From: Aquatica leii
Lineage: Eukaryota > Arthropoda > Insecta > Coleoptera > Lampyridae
DNA length: 64,000 bases
Direction: 5' to 3'
Assembly: GCA_035610365.1 (NCBI GenBank)
Contig: CM069432.1
Location: forward strand, 230,290,532-230,354,531
Position numbers and translations under genes: made by a program. The notes under the pieces were generated by a model. That model ran no database searches, had not been told where the DNA came from, and worked only from the letters and a program-made list of their open reading frames with translations. Positions 34,740 to 47,059 of this stretch are shown piece by piece. Position 1 is the first letter of the stretch. Each line of letters begins with the position of its first letter.

Positions 34740-35110
34740 CATGAAGGACAATACTATAAAGGCTAAGTTCTACTTTTTGTTTTGGCTCTCAAAGAGAGAC
34801 TACGACCTAAAAAGTCTGAGTGGTCAACTACGACGCGGTTTAAGCCGAAAGTCGCTTATAATCGTATTGTCAACTCCTATGATGAAGTTGGAAGATTGAA
34901 AATGACAAAAAATATGACTTTTTATACAAAAATGCTGTAGGTGCATTGATGTTTAAAATGGTAAGTGTCAGACCAGAAGCAGCAACTAACCGCTACGTTT
35001 ACCACTGAAACGGAATTAGTGGCGGCAAACAAAGCAATAAAAAAAATCTGATGGCTACTTAAGCTGTTCGAGGAGATGAGTTACCCAAAAGAAGTCCCCA
35101 TTCTTCCAAT
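34740..35110 (+). pseudogene. probable copia-like RNase H scrap
   Basis: Across small frameshifts the plus strand reads LRPKKSEWSTTTRFKPKVAY (about 34795-34860). Between about 34980 and 35100 comes TTETELVAANKAIKKI, a stop, then WLLKLFEEM. The latter matches the conserved TTEAE...WL..L.EE pattern near the end of copia-type RNase H domains. The upstream part is unassigned. Very short and decayed, so the family call is moderate. Confidence 0.45.
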
Positions 35111-36096
35111 TTTTATTTCGCGCCAAATATTTGTTATCTTTGCTCTTATTGACTATGTTTCTCTCTTGTATAACATTTTCTGATATACAACGTACAATTT
35201 TTTTCCTCCTTTGTAAGTTCATTATTTTATATTGATATTGCTGTGGTATTTTCCTATGTCCATGTATTTGGTTTTACCACGATCTATTTTCTTATTTAAA
35301 AAAAATCGTTTTTTAATATTTTAACCATGGGTATAATAAATTTATCCAAAATTCTGTCAGTTCACAGCCAAAGTGTCTTAGAGAAATTATTTGAATTTTT
35401 CAAAAACTATTTTAGTAATAAAGTAAACCAGTAGATTATCAAGTCTTGAATGTTACAGTAAGTCTATCACATAACTAAGAGTACGGCAGATTGCCTTGTT
35501 ATTAAATTTTAATTCAAAAAAGTGACATTTGTAGTACAATTTTACAGAATTCTGGACACGCTTATGAATGACTGGCAATTAATTGTTTTTGTTTAAAATT
35601 ACTTTCCATTATCTGACAAGAAAGGTCAGATTTTAAAAAGCTTTGAAAAATAAAAATTCTTAGGCGGAAATTTCTAAATTCCAAAAACTGTTTTTAATTG
35701 AAGTACTATAATTGTAACTTAGATGGTAAGTTGTAAACGCATTGTTAGAATGCAGCACTTATTAAGTCGTAAGTTTATAAACCTATTTACCGTATAAAGT
35801 CTAAGAAAATATAGTCCATCTGTCGTTATGCTACGTAAAGAAATGCCGAGACAATAGATTTGTCAAGTTTCTGTTTGCTAAATTATTTTGTTTTTGTCAA
35901 TAATATTGTCGTTTGCAATAAATTTAATAAAGAAATGCATAAATTGTATATTACTACTACTTATAATGTTAACACTAAGAAGAAAGAAAAATTGCAATAT
36001 TATTAAGCGTAATCGGAGATGAAGGTCTTGATATGTACAACAATTTTAAATTGCAATAGATAAAGATAAAAATAAATGAGAGACGATACCAACAAC

Positions 36097-37890
36097 CAGT
36101 GGCGTAGCTTATTGAATAAGGGCCTTGGGGCAGTAAACTGGGCCCCTTAACTAATAATTTTATGTTGACATTTCAAATTATCATCTCATTTTATTTTCAT
36201 TCATTTTCTAGAAAAAGGTATATTAAAATTTTGGGTGGTTTCGTTTTACTGTGTACTGAAGTGTAGGTGCTATACAGATAATGAATAAAAACAAAGTAAA
36301 AAAGTAAAACATATTTATTATAACAATGAGATGTATTATCACTAATGCATTATAATCCAATTTATAATCTTTTACGTGCTTTTATATTTGCAAATTTATC
36401 TATCATTCCGTTTAAATCCAATTTTGAAGCAGTTTTGTTTTCGATTGCAATCAGTGATAAATGTAGGAGTCGATCTTGTCCAGTACTATTTCTTAGGTAG
36501 TTTTTAGTAATGAAGGATCTTTCAGCTTCTGCAGAAGTTACAGGAATGATGTAAAATAATAACATAGCTGTGTACATTTCTGTAATATCACATTCGAGTA
36601 GTGCAAATCTGGTAATAATTTCCTTGCATAATTGCTGAACAGTTTATGCCTCAGTTAATTTAGATAAAACTAGATGGTAAACATTGAAACACTGAAGCAA
36701 AAAACACTATTACGTTATAATATTTAGATTGAAACCAATCACATTTTTCTAACAAGCTGCTTCGTCTATGTTTAGTAAAGTTTTAGATTTAAAAAATCAA
36801 AAGTTTTGCAGACTGTAAACCACTAAAACGTTCCAATTGAGAGATTATTATGTCTAGTACATTTGGAAAATGGTAATTTTAAAGATCTCTTCTCTGTTTT
36901 CGAATCGGTGGTCAGAAGCTAATTCGTAAAAATGTTTTTTAATTATTCTTTGCAGGTTTACTTGAAAATAAGGATCAATACCATTTTTTCTGGCAGTTTA
37001 ATTGGTCTTGTCTTGAAATGATTTGAAGTCATTTCTGTAAACTTTCAGTTTTTTTTTAGTTTTTTTCTAAAATTTGACTTTCCTTGTTCAAATCGATGTC
37101 CCGTTTTTGTAAAATAGTGGAAGCATAATTGACGTTTAATACACGATAAATAAATTCAGAGATTAATAGAAACTCAAATTTTAGCATTTTTGTTTTTATA
37201 ATGTTTGCTTCATCACGTTCGTGTTTACTGAAACCATTAAGGAATATTTCAGACACGGCTTTAATAATATCCGAAAAATGAAGTTTAACTGTCGTTATCC
37301 TAATTACCCTGCTAGACCATCTTGTCGGATTCAATTTTTGAGAGTGAGTTCTGATTCACTTGTAAATTTTGATAATAAGTCCCAGCGTCTAATGCTGTTT
37401 CCAAAAAAATGTTTTAAATCTCTTACATGATTGTAAGTAAATTTTGTATTTTTACACAACCGCGGACAGCATCGTTTATCACCTAGTTTAAATTGTGACT
37501 GGCACAATGCACGTACTCGGCATTTGGTTAAATATCCTCAATTTGTTTTTGTACGCCATTATACATTCCACTCATAACACTGGCTCTATCATATCCTTGG
37601 CCCACATACTTTTTTCAGTTAATATTCTTATGAAAAAATTATTTAATCCATTGATTCACTAAATCAGCTGCACCATGTTTGATGACTGCATAAAAACCTA
37701 GAAATACTTCTCTCGCTTCTGTATTGACTGGCTGTCCATTTGTTGATCTGGATATTGTTACAAATCCTACAACAATGCTTAGCTGATCAACTTTGGATAT
37801 ATCTTGCGTGGTATTCATGACAATAACAAAAAATGGTGATGGTCTAATCTGTTCCAACAAATAATTTTCAAGTTTGGAAAACATTCAAAA
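36097..37890 (-). mobile_element. second ZMYM-type hAT element, truncated
   Basis: The left terminus CAGTGGCGTAGC starts at 36097, the classical start of ZMYM-type hAT elements, followed by GGGCC-rich subterminal DNA. The body holds a decayed transposase on the minus strand. The opposite terminus and the zinc-finger part are absent, and similarity ends near 37890. The 8 bases outside the left end are CCAACAAC; no matching copy was found. Confidence 0.7.
36362..37884 (-). pseudogene. hAT transposase fragment (DUF4371 to dimerisation domain)
   Basis: Minus-strand pieces: PSPFFVIVMNTTQDISKVDQ then LSIVVGFVTISRS (37884-37639, DUF4371 part); MNPTRWSSRVIRITTVKLHF (37334-37056, middle part); and IPVTSAEAERSFITKNYLRN (about 36540-36480) with LIAIENKTASKLDLNGMI, the C-terminal dimerisation domain ending at 36362. 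Intervening stretches carry stops and frameshifts. No N-terminal zinc finger remains. It is diverged from the hAT copy at 729-3854 and so represents a different subfamily or age. Confidence 0.75.
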
Positions 37891-38439
37891 AATACAATGA
37901 AACCCCACATAAGAAGAATATTTAAAAACTACTTATGATCGGCGAAAAAAATGTAGAACTTAAAACATTAAGTTAAAAAATGTAGTCGCATAAGGCAAGA
38001 ATTAACGACACGTTTGTAACTTGTAAACTAAACACAAAAATAATTACTTTTGTATAATATATAAAACTGTTCATATAGTTTTTTATTTAATAACGATCCT
38101 TTATTTTCGTTCATTGTGTTTTATGGTCTACACACTCATCAATATTTAGGTTTCCGTTTTGCAGTAACATTTGCTGTCAAAATAATTTAAAAAAATGTAA
38201 CTTATTTACACAACATTTATTAGCGCCCAACGAAGAGCCTCGCAGTGGAAATAAACTGAATTTACTCAAAACTACAAATTCAAATTGATTTCCATGAGAA
38301 CTTTGCGGCAAAAGCCCAATCAATTATTTGCCAAGGGGTTTTTGATATTAAAAAATTACCCATTCGGCCAGCAAGTAGCTTTTTTTAGGTTTTATGTACT
38401 TGGAACTTGAAAACGTGGCACCGCATAAAAAGCCAATAA

Positions 38440-38690
38440 TAAAGTCCAGCAACACGAAATAAAACATAATAGTAGAGAACGATATAATTTAAGGTGCCGA
38501 GACGTACAATATGAAGTTGGACAGATGGTGTGGAAATGGAGTTATGCATTATCAGACGCTGCCAACTATTTTATTAAAAAGTAATAATAAAAATAAATTT
38601 GGATACTGTGTCTATGAATTAGAGAACAACCTTGGTAAATCAAAATAATTTTGGCACGCAAAGAATTTAAACCCTTGTGTTGTATATATG
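38440..38690 (+). pseudogene. Ty3/Gypsy integrase C-terminal scrap
   Basis: The plus strand reads RERYNLRCRDVQYEVGQMVW, KWSYALSDAANYFIKK, three stops, then in the next frame FGYCVYELENNLGKSK, a stop and FWHAKNLNPC. This matches the tail of Gypsy integrases (R...V.VGD.VW, LSDAA.YF, YEL....GK..G.WHAK.L.P). Nothing else of the element is recognised nearby. Confidence 0.65.
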
Positions 38691-38699
38691 TTATTAGAA

Positions 38700-41600
38700 A
38701 AAAATTGTTGTTTTTTATTTTTTAAATCACGTTTTTTTATTGTAATAACTGTAGTTTGAGTGATTATTAACTTAAGTAAAGTTAAGCAAATTAGCATCAA
38801 TTAACCTGTCATCGAAAACCATGTTTCTAATTTTTTTATTGATAATGTTTTGGGAACATTTAAGGTATTGGATTTGGGTATGCCTTAACAAATAGAATTT
38901 GTTTAAGTTTTGATTTAATTACACTTTGCAGATATTAACATTATATTTTTTTTTATAATCTAGGAAATTGAAACTGAGTGTATCAATATTTATGTTACGT
39001 AAAACTTGATGTCGTAGTAAACCTTTGTTTACTTAATACATCCTGCGACCATCATGGGCCCATTAGCAAAATGGAGATTTGTAACTAAAAACTAATCGTT
39101 TCCATTCCTCATTCCGTTTCAACCGTTCATTACACTACTCTAGTCGGGCAGTTTTAACAATGAAATGGTCGTTACGATCTAAACCCAAAAGATCGAATTC
39201 TTTCATAAACATATTGTTTGTAGATTTTTTGGTTGATTAAAATTTTTTATTTATCATCAATTTCTCTAGTAGACTGATTATTTTACTACGTTCGAGTTTA
39301 TTGAGGAAAATTGCCGAACATCAAGTATCTTTTTACACTATAACAGGACTAACTAAATTCTTAAGTAAGCTTTCTAATGACAACTAAGTAAATAATGTTA
39401 ACCTAAAAACGAAACCATTTTTATTTTTGGCCTTTTGGTAACTTGATCAATTGATTGTACCTTGCTAAAACTTTTATCGTTTTTTAGTAAAAATAATATA
39501 CGTTTTCTAAAAATTCCATTGAACTTTATCAACGTTTACTTACGGCAGCCAGAATATAATCTTCTATCTCAGAATGTTTGCTATTATTAAAAATGATTTC
39601 AGAAGATTTACATTTGGCAGTGGTCGTAGAGAAAATTAATGACGGATACGCGCCATTTTTCCACTTAATCAAATCTTTTTCCTGTTACTCTGCCGCTTTA
39701 AACTGAAAAATGTAAAGCAACCCTAACGACTAATGCGCGAATGTATAATTGGTTGCATAAACTGTAGTTAAAAAATGTTTTGGTATAACGTATGAACAAT
39801 CTTAATCACTGTACAAGTATCGCGTTTTAATTGAATCATTAATTACAATTAGATTAGATTAAATTTTTTTTGAAATTAACGAAAACTGTTTCTCGAGTTT
39901 GTGTAGTTGAAGATGATTTTAATATAAAATTATCATTTTCTTTTTAACATTTTTTCACTTCATTAAGGAAAAACAACAAAAAATCGGTTGGAATTATGTT
40001 GTTTCTAAAAGAATAATATTTTTTAGAAATAAATGACAGTACGCACAACAATAACATTTATTGAGAACCAACTAAAGTTATTACATTTATAACAGATTTG
40101 ATCCACTATACACAGTAGGTCATTTGAAAATTCCGTTATAACAATCTTGAATATTCTGTTCTTAATGTTCTATAAATATTGCAAATTATTTTGATACTCT
40201 TCATTTTCTTTAAACTTACTGGAATTTTTTTTTGTGGGTAGACAATTTTTTTAGAAAACCGATCATTTTTGCTTTACTTAAATTTATGTTCCACTAAACT
40301 GTTAATGCTGTAGTGCCTAGATAGATGTGGCTTCATTATGAAACCTTGGAATTTATGAGACCACCACAAAAATGCAAAAACCTTAATTTTTAATAAATAT
40401 GGATTTAACTGATTCAATTATGATAACCACAATTAGTACGGTTTTTTAACAAATTTTTTATCAAAAAATTTAGAAAGTAGGAAAGTGAACACATTGTATT
40501 TATCTCTTCTTTATTAGATTACATACAATATTTATATTTCTTCAGTTTTCCGCTTATCCTTATCTGAATCACTATAATTCACTGTAAACGCCAAATTTTC
40601 CCTAAACTAACAATTTGTTTTCCGCATTTCATGTGACACATGATTGCACTACTTTTCCCAATCCTTATTTGTTAAATCAGAAAATTGTTTATTCCATATG
40701 AATTGAATTAGATCAAATTTACGTATATTACAGAATTGCAACAAAACCCAAATTTAAAAAAAACTCCAGAATTTACCTGTTGCAACAGCAGAAACTTCAA
40801 AATTGCTTTCAATTGTATATATCCATTGGCAAGTTACTTGTTAGTTATCAAAAAAAAATCAATGACATTACGAATAATGTTTTGTGCTTCGGAATGAATA
40901 ATTTTTTGGGTTCTGAGTTTCATGAATTAAAGCTTTAATATAAAAAGTTATTATTATATAAATACAATAAATAAATTATTTTGTTGTAAATTAAATGGAA
41001 ACAATTTCAATCTAAAAATACTTATCAAATGTTATAAAAGTAAAATTAAAATAGATTGTTCTAAAAAACAGATTTGTACACAAAAGAGACAACAATTCAG
41101 ATATAAAAACAAAACGTAGTATGAAAATCCAAAATAACAACGTAAATAGAAACCAAAATGTCTACAAAATAAATATAACTAAACAAATTGCAATACATGA
41201 TTGGTCGAAAGAATTTGTTTTTTAAATTAGTTTGCATATTTTTCAGAGTTTTTGTAAGCTTAGTAGCACAATACTTACTGTTTTTAAATAGTGGAAACTA
41301 CGTGAGCTGTGATGTGAACGTTACTTCCGTCAGATAAAATCGGAGTAATTCCCAAGTCACGCCTAAAGAAGTTTTACTTCAAAAAACTACATTACATTTT
41401 TCACTGGCACACATTTTTATTACACATATTTAATTTTAAACCAAAATTTATTTCATTGCAAAAAAGTTTTTAATGTTAATTGTTATTTTTAAAAGCTTGC
41501 GCCGCTAAGTCGCAATTAGATCTTTAGCAAAACATTTACAATTTTGCATTTTATTTACATTAATCCGTTTAAAAATCCGTGTCAAATTACATTAATAATA

Positions 41601-43600
41601 CATTAAAATATTAAGTCTTATTTCACAGCATTTGAAACAAAATTAAAACAAATTTCGAAAAATTAAGTTTTTTAATTTAACTAACTGTTTATTTGTTTCT
41701 ATACCTTTGACATTTTAAATTAAAATAAAATTAAATTTAAATGAGAACTGTTTGTTGTCAATGTAATAGCCTTATCTAAACTAATTTATCATTTGTCACA
41801 TACATTTATTTATTGATAACTAATATATCAATTATTCTTACTACAACATAAACGAAGTGTTTAAGCTCGCCGGTGCCGTTACGAAAAATGTCTATAAGTA
41901 GACTAACAGCAGAAAATGTAATTACTAAGTAGGCTTTCAGCCATATCAATTTATTCTTTACACTTTAAGTGTAAATAAGAATGTCAGTCTATCGTAATAA
42001 TTCATAAATACATTTTAAGTTAGTTTATTTTATTCTGTAAAAATATTTTAATGCCTGCAGCAACTAATTTCTGAACAGTTTTAAGTTTCCGTTAAAGGAA
42101 ATTTTTAATAGCAATATCATTTACTCTTAAATATTGCTCAAGCGTAACATCCTCGACGATAAAAACGAAAAGAAAGGAGCCGATAACGTTCATAACAAAG
42201 TGTACGTTAGAAATGAGGTAAATTTGTTAATGTTATGAAAATGTGTAAAGTCCATGAAAAAATGTTAAGTTCAACCTACGTGAATTTATTTATTAAACCG
42301 ATTGAAAAAATGTACGTGTTGAAGTGAATTATTTCATTGCATTCAACACGGTTCAACACCATACCACCATAAGACGTGTTGATCATAAACCTAAGTCAGT
42401 TCTGCAGTTACAAATGTGTATGGTAATTTATTGATAAAATATAAGTTGTATGCACTTTATGTTTTTGTTGTAAGGTTTATAATTTTTATGTATATTGCTG
42501 TTAGTAACTTTTAAATCTTGCGTTTCTTTTATTACTTTTAATATAATTTTTTTTAATGAATTTGCTGCTCAGACGGTCATTAGAAGAAATGCTAGCGGCT
42601 TTATTTGCGTTATTTGCATACTGTAATTAGTTCGTGTTTAACTTTGAAGCAACGGCAGCAACAAACCGAGTTATATCACATAATTTATTACCAACTTTAA
42701 GGTGTAGATAATAACTTAATTACTTGTAAAAGTATTTCTATATGGATTTATATTTCTGGACAAATAATTATAGTTTATTTATGAGTCCTATTCATAGAAA
42801 AACACATTTGGCTTGTTCGGATTTTGTTATTATAATGCTGTCAATTAACAGATACTTGTTTTAAAATTGATTTAAATTTAAGTTAATTATATAAAGGATG
42901 TGTTCAATTTTTTGAAATGGTTATTAAATATTTTTTTTTATTTAACGATGCAGCTGTTTATACACGCGTTATAATTCGTATTTGGTATCTATTGAATACC
43001 AGCTGTAAAACGTTCTTTTAATTGATATGGTTAGACTAAAATGTTGTTTAAGAGTTTGTTTAGATTTTATGATGTTTTATGGCTTTTCGTTGCTTTATTG
43101 CATTTTATCTTTGTTATGTGTTGTTATCGTCTTATACTTGATTATGTATATTTCACGCAACAATGTTGTTTTTTTAACTTCTGTGCTTGCAGTTGTTAAC
43201 GTGATCATTATAACGTAATCAATGTTTTACGAATTATTGATTTCACAAAATAAGAATAAATCGATTTAAAATTTCAATTATTTCAATATTTTGACACGTT
43301 CGCATGTTTTAAACAATCTGAAATGAAAGCGATAACAATAAAAATAAACGAATACAAAAACTAATATATCATAAAGCTTTTATTTCAATTTCTTAAATCA
43401 AGTTAAGCATGCGCATTTCGTTCAAAGATTAATATTACGGATATTATTGCAATTGTAGTTCAAAATGTTGCCAAAAGTTAGCTAGAATTGTTTATAGAAA
43501 AGCTTCAGATACTTTCAGCATATTGTCCTTTAATGGAATAACTCTAAAGTATTAAACTTTCTTTATTTAGTTTACTAACACAGTAAAATTGTTTTAAGTA
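38700..43600. other. long AT-rich region without recognised genes
   Basis: Nearly 5 kb with only short, low-complexity open frames. One copy of the AAGAAGTTT(T/C)ACTTC motif lies at 41366-41380. I found no terminal repeats, microsatellites of note or protein similarity. Confidence 0.5.
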
Positions 43601-43605
43601 GTGTT

Positions 43606-43784
43606 TTAATACTGTACTAAACTTGAATTATAATTTAAGGGAAAGTAGTATATATTACACACTTGTGTATCAACTTCTTCAAAACTTAAATCGTTATCAC
43701 TCGAATCATCACAGAGGTCACTGTCGACACCACTGTTACTACTAGATGAATTAGAATTAGATTTTTTTCCCACCACTGTTGCTG
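43606..43784 (-). pseudogene. acidic Ser-rich tail fragment, possibly from a pogo-like protein
   Basis: The minus strand reads KKSNSNSSSSNSGVDSDLCD then DSSDNDLSFEEVDTQV. Such Ser/Asp tails end many pogo-like and piggyBac-related proteins. It lies on the same strand as the pogo-like relic at 45214-46330, with a plus-strand piggyBac relic in between. It could be the displaced C-terminus of the former. Unproven. Confidence 0.25.
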
Positions 43785-43789
43785 TTAAC

Positions 43790-45131
43790 TGGAAAACCGA
43801 GAACATTTCTTTTGTCTTTTTTTTATGACAACATCTTGAATACTATAGTGGATCAAACTGAAATATATGGACGCAGTAAAAATTTAACATTGAATTTTCC
43901 AAAAACGAGTATGTCCTGCTTGTTGCCATATTATTCTCTGGATATGCAAAGTATCCAAACAAACGCATTTTCTGGAACAGTGGCGAAGATACTCCAAAAA
44001 TTCTTTTGAATTCAATAAGACTAAATCGATTTGAACAACTTTGTAGGCACTTACATTTCAATAATAATCTTCAAAAGGACAATATCGACAAATTTTATAA
44101 ATGGAAGCCTATCATGGATACCCTAAATAACAATTTTCGAAAGCATGGTGGTTTAGAGGAACATCTTTCTATTGATGAAAGCATGATTCCCTATTATGGG
44201 AAACACCATGCAAAGCAATATATAGAGAGGAAGCCAATAAGATTTGGCTAGAAAAACTGGGTTTTTTGTAGCAGCGACGGATATATGATTAGCTTTGATA
44301 TTTATACCGGCAAATCTCTGAATAAAAAACGATTTGGTTTGGGTGGAGATGTCGTTATGTCGCTAATAAACTCAGTAGAAATACCTCCAACTATAGGTTT
44401 TAAATTATACTTTGAGAACTATTTTACCAGAATCCATTTGCTGAGTCATTTATCCGAAATAAATATATGTGCTACAGGTACTATAAGAGCTAATAGCTGT
44501 CAATTTCCTGATAAAAAAAGCTGGAATAAATTAGAAAAAAGCTGCTACAAATTTTTATCTAACAGTGAACTTTTACTAACACAATGAAAAGAAAATAAGG
44601 TCGTTACTGTGGCTACAAATGATGAAGACTCAAGCGTAACGTCCGCGAAAAAGTGGCGCAGAGAAACGAAAGCAAAAAAAAATACTTTGACCAAAAATTA
44701 ACAGTAGCTATAATAAACAAATGGAAGGTGTCGACAAAATAGATGAACTTGTGGCGGCATATCGATCGTGAATGAGGCAAAGGAAGTGGTACTGGCCAAT
44801 CTTTCAATATTTCGTAAATGTTAGCGTAGCTAATGGTTGGCTACTTATGAAAAGAATAAAACCAAAGGATTCCAATTGTGCCAACTTGCTGACTTTTAGG
44901 TGTTACATTGTAAACAGTTTTTTGCAGACTTATGGAAGCAAACCTTCAAGATATAAATCATCTGATTCAGTTGAAAATGTTGAGTTCGACGGAATTGATC
45001 ATCTTGTACAATATTGTGAAAACGACAGAAAATGTAAAGTTTGTGGAAGAAATGCAAAATTTACGTGCACTAAATGTAACGTTGGACTTCATCCTAAACA
45101 TTGTTTTATAAATTTTCATAATAAACAATAA
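43790..45131 (+). pseudogene. piggyBac transposase relic
   Basis: The plus strand begins with FYDNILNTIVDQTEIYGRS (about 43835) and RFEQLCRHLHFNNNLQ. Then SIDESMIPYYGKHHAKQYIE gives the first Asp. After a stop at 44251 come GYMISFDIYTGKSLNKKRFG and LYFENYFTRIHLLSHL, where the second catalytic Asp (usual FDN) is Glu. A third-Asp stretch, GVDKIDELVAAYRS, lies in a shifted frame near 44730, then KWYWPIFQYFVNVSVANGWL. The C-terminal Cys-rich finger (CKVCGRNAKFTCTKCNVG) ends at 45131. Several stops and the Asp-to-Glu change make it inactive. I could not find matching inverted termini: TTAA occurs at 43785 and 45192, but the adjoining sequences do not match each other. Confidence 0.8.
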
Positions 45132-45213
45132 AAAACTATTATCGTATCTTTTTTAAACGTAAATAAAAGTGATATTGTGCATAAAGTCCGTTTAAACGGA
45201 TGTGTCATAACTT

Positions 45214-46330
45214 TCAAACTGAGCAAAAAATTGCCAAAAAGTGACATTTTACTAGACACATATGCAACCACTTTTTTTGAAAATATTTTTTGTTTTCAAT
45301 TTTTTTTTGTCTATACACTAATGGATTAATAGATGTCGCTAAGTTAATTGTACCATCCTTATTAGTCGATGTATCTGCTTCATCCTCTATTGGTCTATCA
45401 GTAACATACGAACATAAGAATTCAGACTCATTAACAACATTAGAATTAAAAGGAGTTATACCAGTTTTTTTCAAATCCCTTTACTATATCAGCAGCGTAA
45501 ATGCTTGGTGAAAAAAATTGCCAACTATTTCTGCAATATTATGTATAGTTACCGGAATCCCTGGATGATTTAGCAACAATTTGTCCATTTCACAATTGTA
45601 ATAAGCTTTAAACGGTCCAAAACAGGTCACGTGGAGAAGCGGAAGCCTGTGACGACAATTGGGAGGCAATGTTAAGAGTTCTACACCGTTCTCTTTACAA
45701 TACCTTAAAACGTTGTAGTCACAGCGACTTTTGTGATTATCTAAAATCAATAAAACTTTGTTTTTTTGCTACGCTCACTAACTCTATAAAATGCATCAAA
45801 AATGCTTTAAAATTCTCCGCGGTTATCCAGCCACTTTGATGTGCCGCTGCTTTGGAGCCTAGAGGTGGATCACCATCAACATATGAAACTTAAAATTTTT
45901 TTGGGGAAAAATAAAAACCGGCGGTATAATAGTGCTATTGGCACCAATTGCTACAAACATTGTTATTGGTACCTCTCTTTCTGCACTGGTTATTTTTCCT
46001 ACTTGTTTAAGGACGCTGGGGGCAAAAATTTTTGGTGGTCTAGGAACGGTAGTCACGCCGCTTTCGTCACAGTTGTAGATATTGTTAACATTAAATTGAT
46101 GCTTTTGTTGTCAAAAAAAAGTTTCACATTGTGTTTACTGAAACGAGTACCCCTGCTTAAACTAGTTGCTTTTGGTATTCGTAAAGTCAAACAAGGCCAT
46201 CTTTTTCTAAGGAGGTTCTTCCATTCCAAACCAGCCTTTTTATTTAAATTTTGTTTTTATATTCCGAATGGAAAGCTTTGCTTTTTTGCATAGACGATGT
46301 CTGATATTTTCTACTTTGTAAATCTGTAAC
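45214..46330 (-). pseudogene. second pogo-like transposase (CENP-B-type HTH, DDE_1), broken
   Basis: From about 46290 the minus strand reads EEPP-type residues, then WPCLTLRIPKATSLSRGTRF and SKHNVKLFF (DNA-binding part). It continues FNVNNIYNCDESGVTTVPRP, which contains the first catalytic acid, and KIFAPSVLKQVGKITSAERE. In another frame come ILDNHKSRCDYNVLRYCKEN (second acid, 45750) and LTLPPNCRHRLPLLHVTCFG, where the usual third-acid LD reads LH. A tail with KKTGITPFNSNVVNES ends at 45214. Frameshifts occur at about 46060 and 45760-45860. It belongs to a different pogo lineage from the one at 4494-7081. A terminal region with inverted TCCCAC motifs lies to its right (46388-46790); the left terminus was not found. 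Confidence 0.8.
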
Positions 46331-46387
46331 GAAAGTACTTTCAATTGGGTTTTGATTTTAAAACTAAATAACAGTTGCATACAAAGG

Positions 46388-46790
46388 ATGGTATATAGTG
46401 GGACATGGTGGTATATTGTAGAACAAATCCCACTATACCATAGTAATGCTATTCAATCATACACCTTTTTTCTAATTTTTTTTTATCAATATGATGTTAT
46501 GATTGAATAAAAATTAATTACAATTACAATTGTTATTAATTATTTATGCACTTAAACTGATTTTACTATCTGTTTTTAACAAACTAAAACTTACTTACGG
46601 TTGACTAGAGCTACGACTTTTCAAAACTGCCATGTGGAAAGCTTGGCAATAAAGATTTCTACATTTTAGAAGATCGGCCATTAAAGTAGAAACGTAATAA
46701 GTGTAAACAGCTTACTTTATTAAATAGCAGATGTTGGTAATATATCTTATCCCACAATATACCGCGTTCCAATACTTTTCCCTACTTACT
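46388..46790. repeat. inverted GGTATA-TGTGGGA motifs, probable end region of the pogo-like element
   Basis: TGGTATATAGTGGGA (about 46389-46403) faces TCCCACTATACCA (about 46428-46440), forming a hairpin. GGTATATTGTAG lies between them, and CCCACAATATACCGCG recurs at about 46751-46766. Repeated subterminal motifs of this kind are typical of pogo/mariner element ends. Assignment to the transposase next door is inferred from position. Confidence 0.45.
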
Positions 46791-46817
46791 TGATAAACGT
46801 TTATTGATTATTACTAC

Positions 46818-46955
46818 GGTGCGTATTTTAATGATTGTCCGGTGTTTGAATTTGCCGCGTCGTCATTCTAGCAAGTATAATCAAACAATGTTGGTTCGTT
46901 GACGAATAAACAAGCGGCAAATTCAAATACCGGACCATCATTAAAATACACACTG
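46818..46955. mobile_element. 138-bp MITE with TA target duplication
   Basis: The two 40-base arms, C(G/A)GTG(C/T)GTATTTTAATGAT and onward to GAATTTGCCGC, are near-perfect inverted copies. They are separated by about 55 bases and flanked by TA (46816-46817 and 46956-46957). The CAGTG-type ends and TA target place it with Tc1/mariner-type non-autonomous elements. It has no coding capacity. Confidence 0.85.
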
Positions 46956-47059
46956 TATTAGTTACTAAGTTTACTATAACTAAAACACGAATTAAGGAAA
47001 CTGTAGCTATTTAATTAATAACACAATAACTCATGGAACTAATTAAATTAACATCATAA

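Noticed and set aside
43027..43218. hydrophobic 63-codon plus-strand frame
   Set aside because: Low-complexity translation of TTT/TTA-rich DNA, with no start context or family resemblance.
45186..45199. CCGTTTAAACGG palindrome containing TTAA as a piggyBac end
   Set aside because: The sequence inside it does not match the sequence inside the only candidate TTAA at the other end (43785), so element borders cannot be claimed.
45841..46293. 150-codon plus-strand frame
   Set aside because: It is the antisense shadow of the minus-strand pogo-like transposase, which has clear DDE_1 motifs in the same interval.
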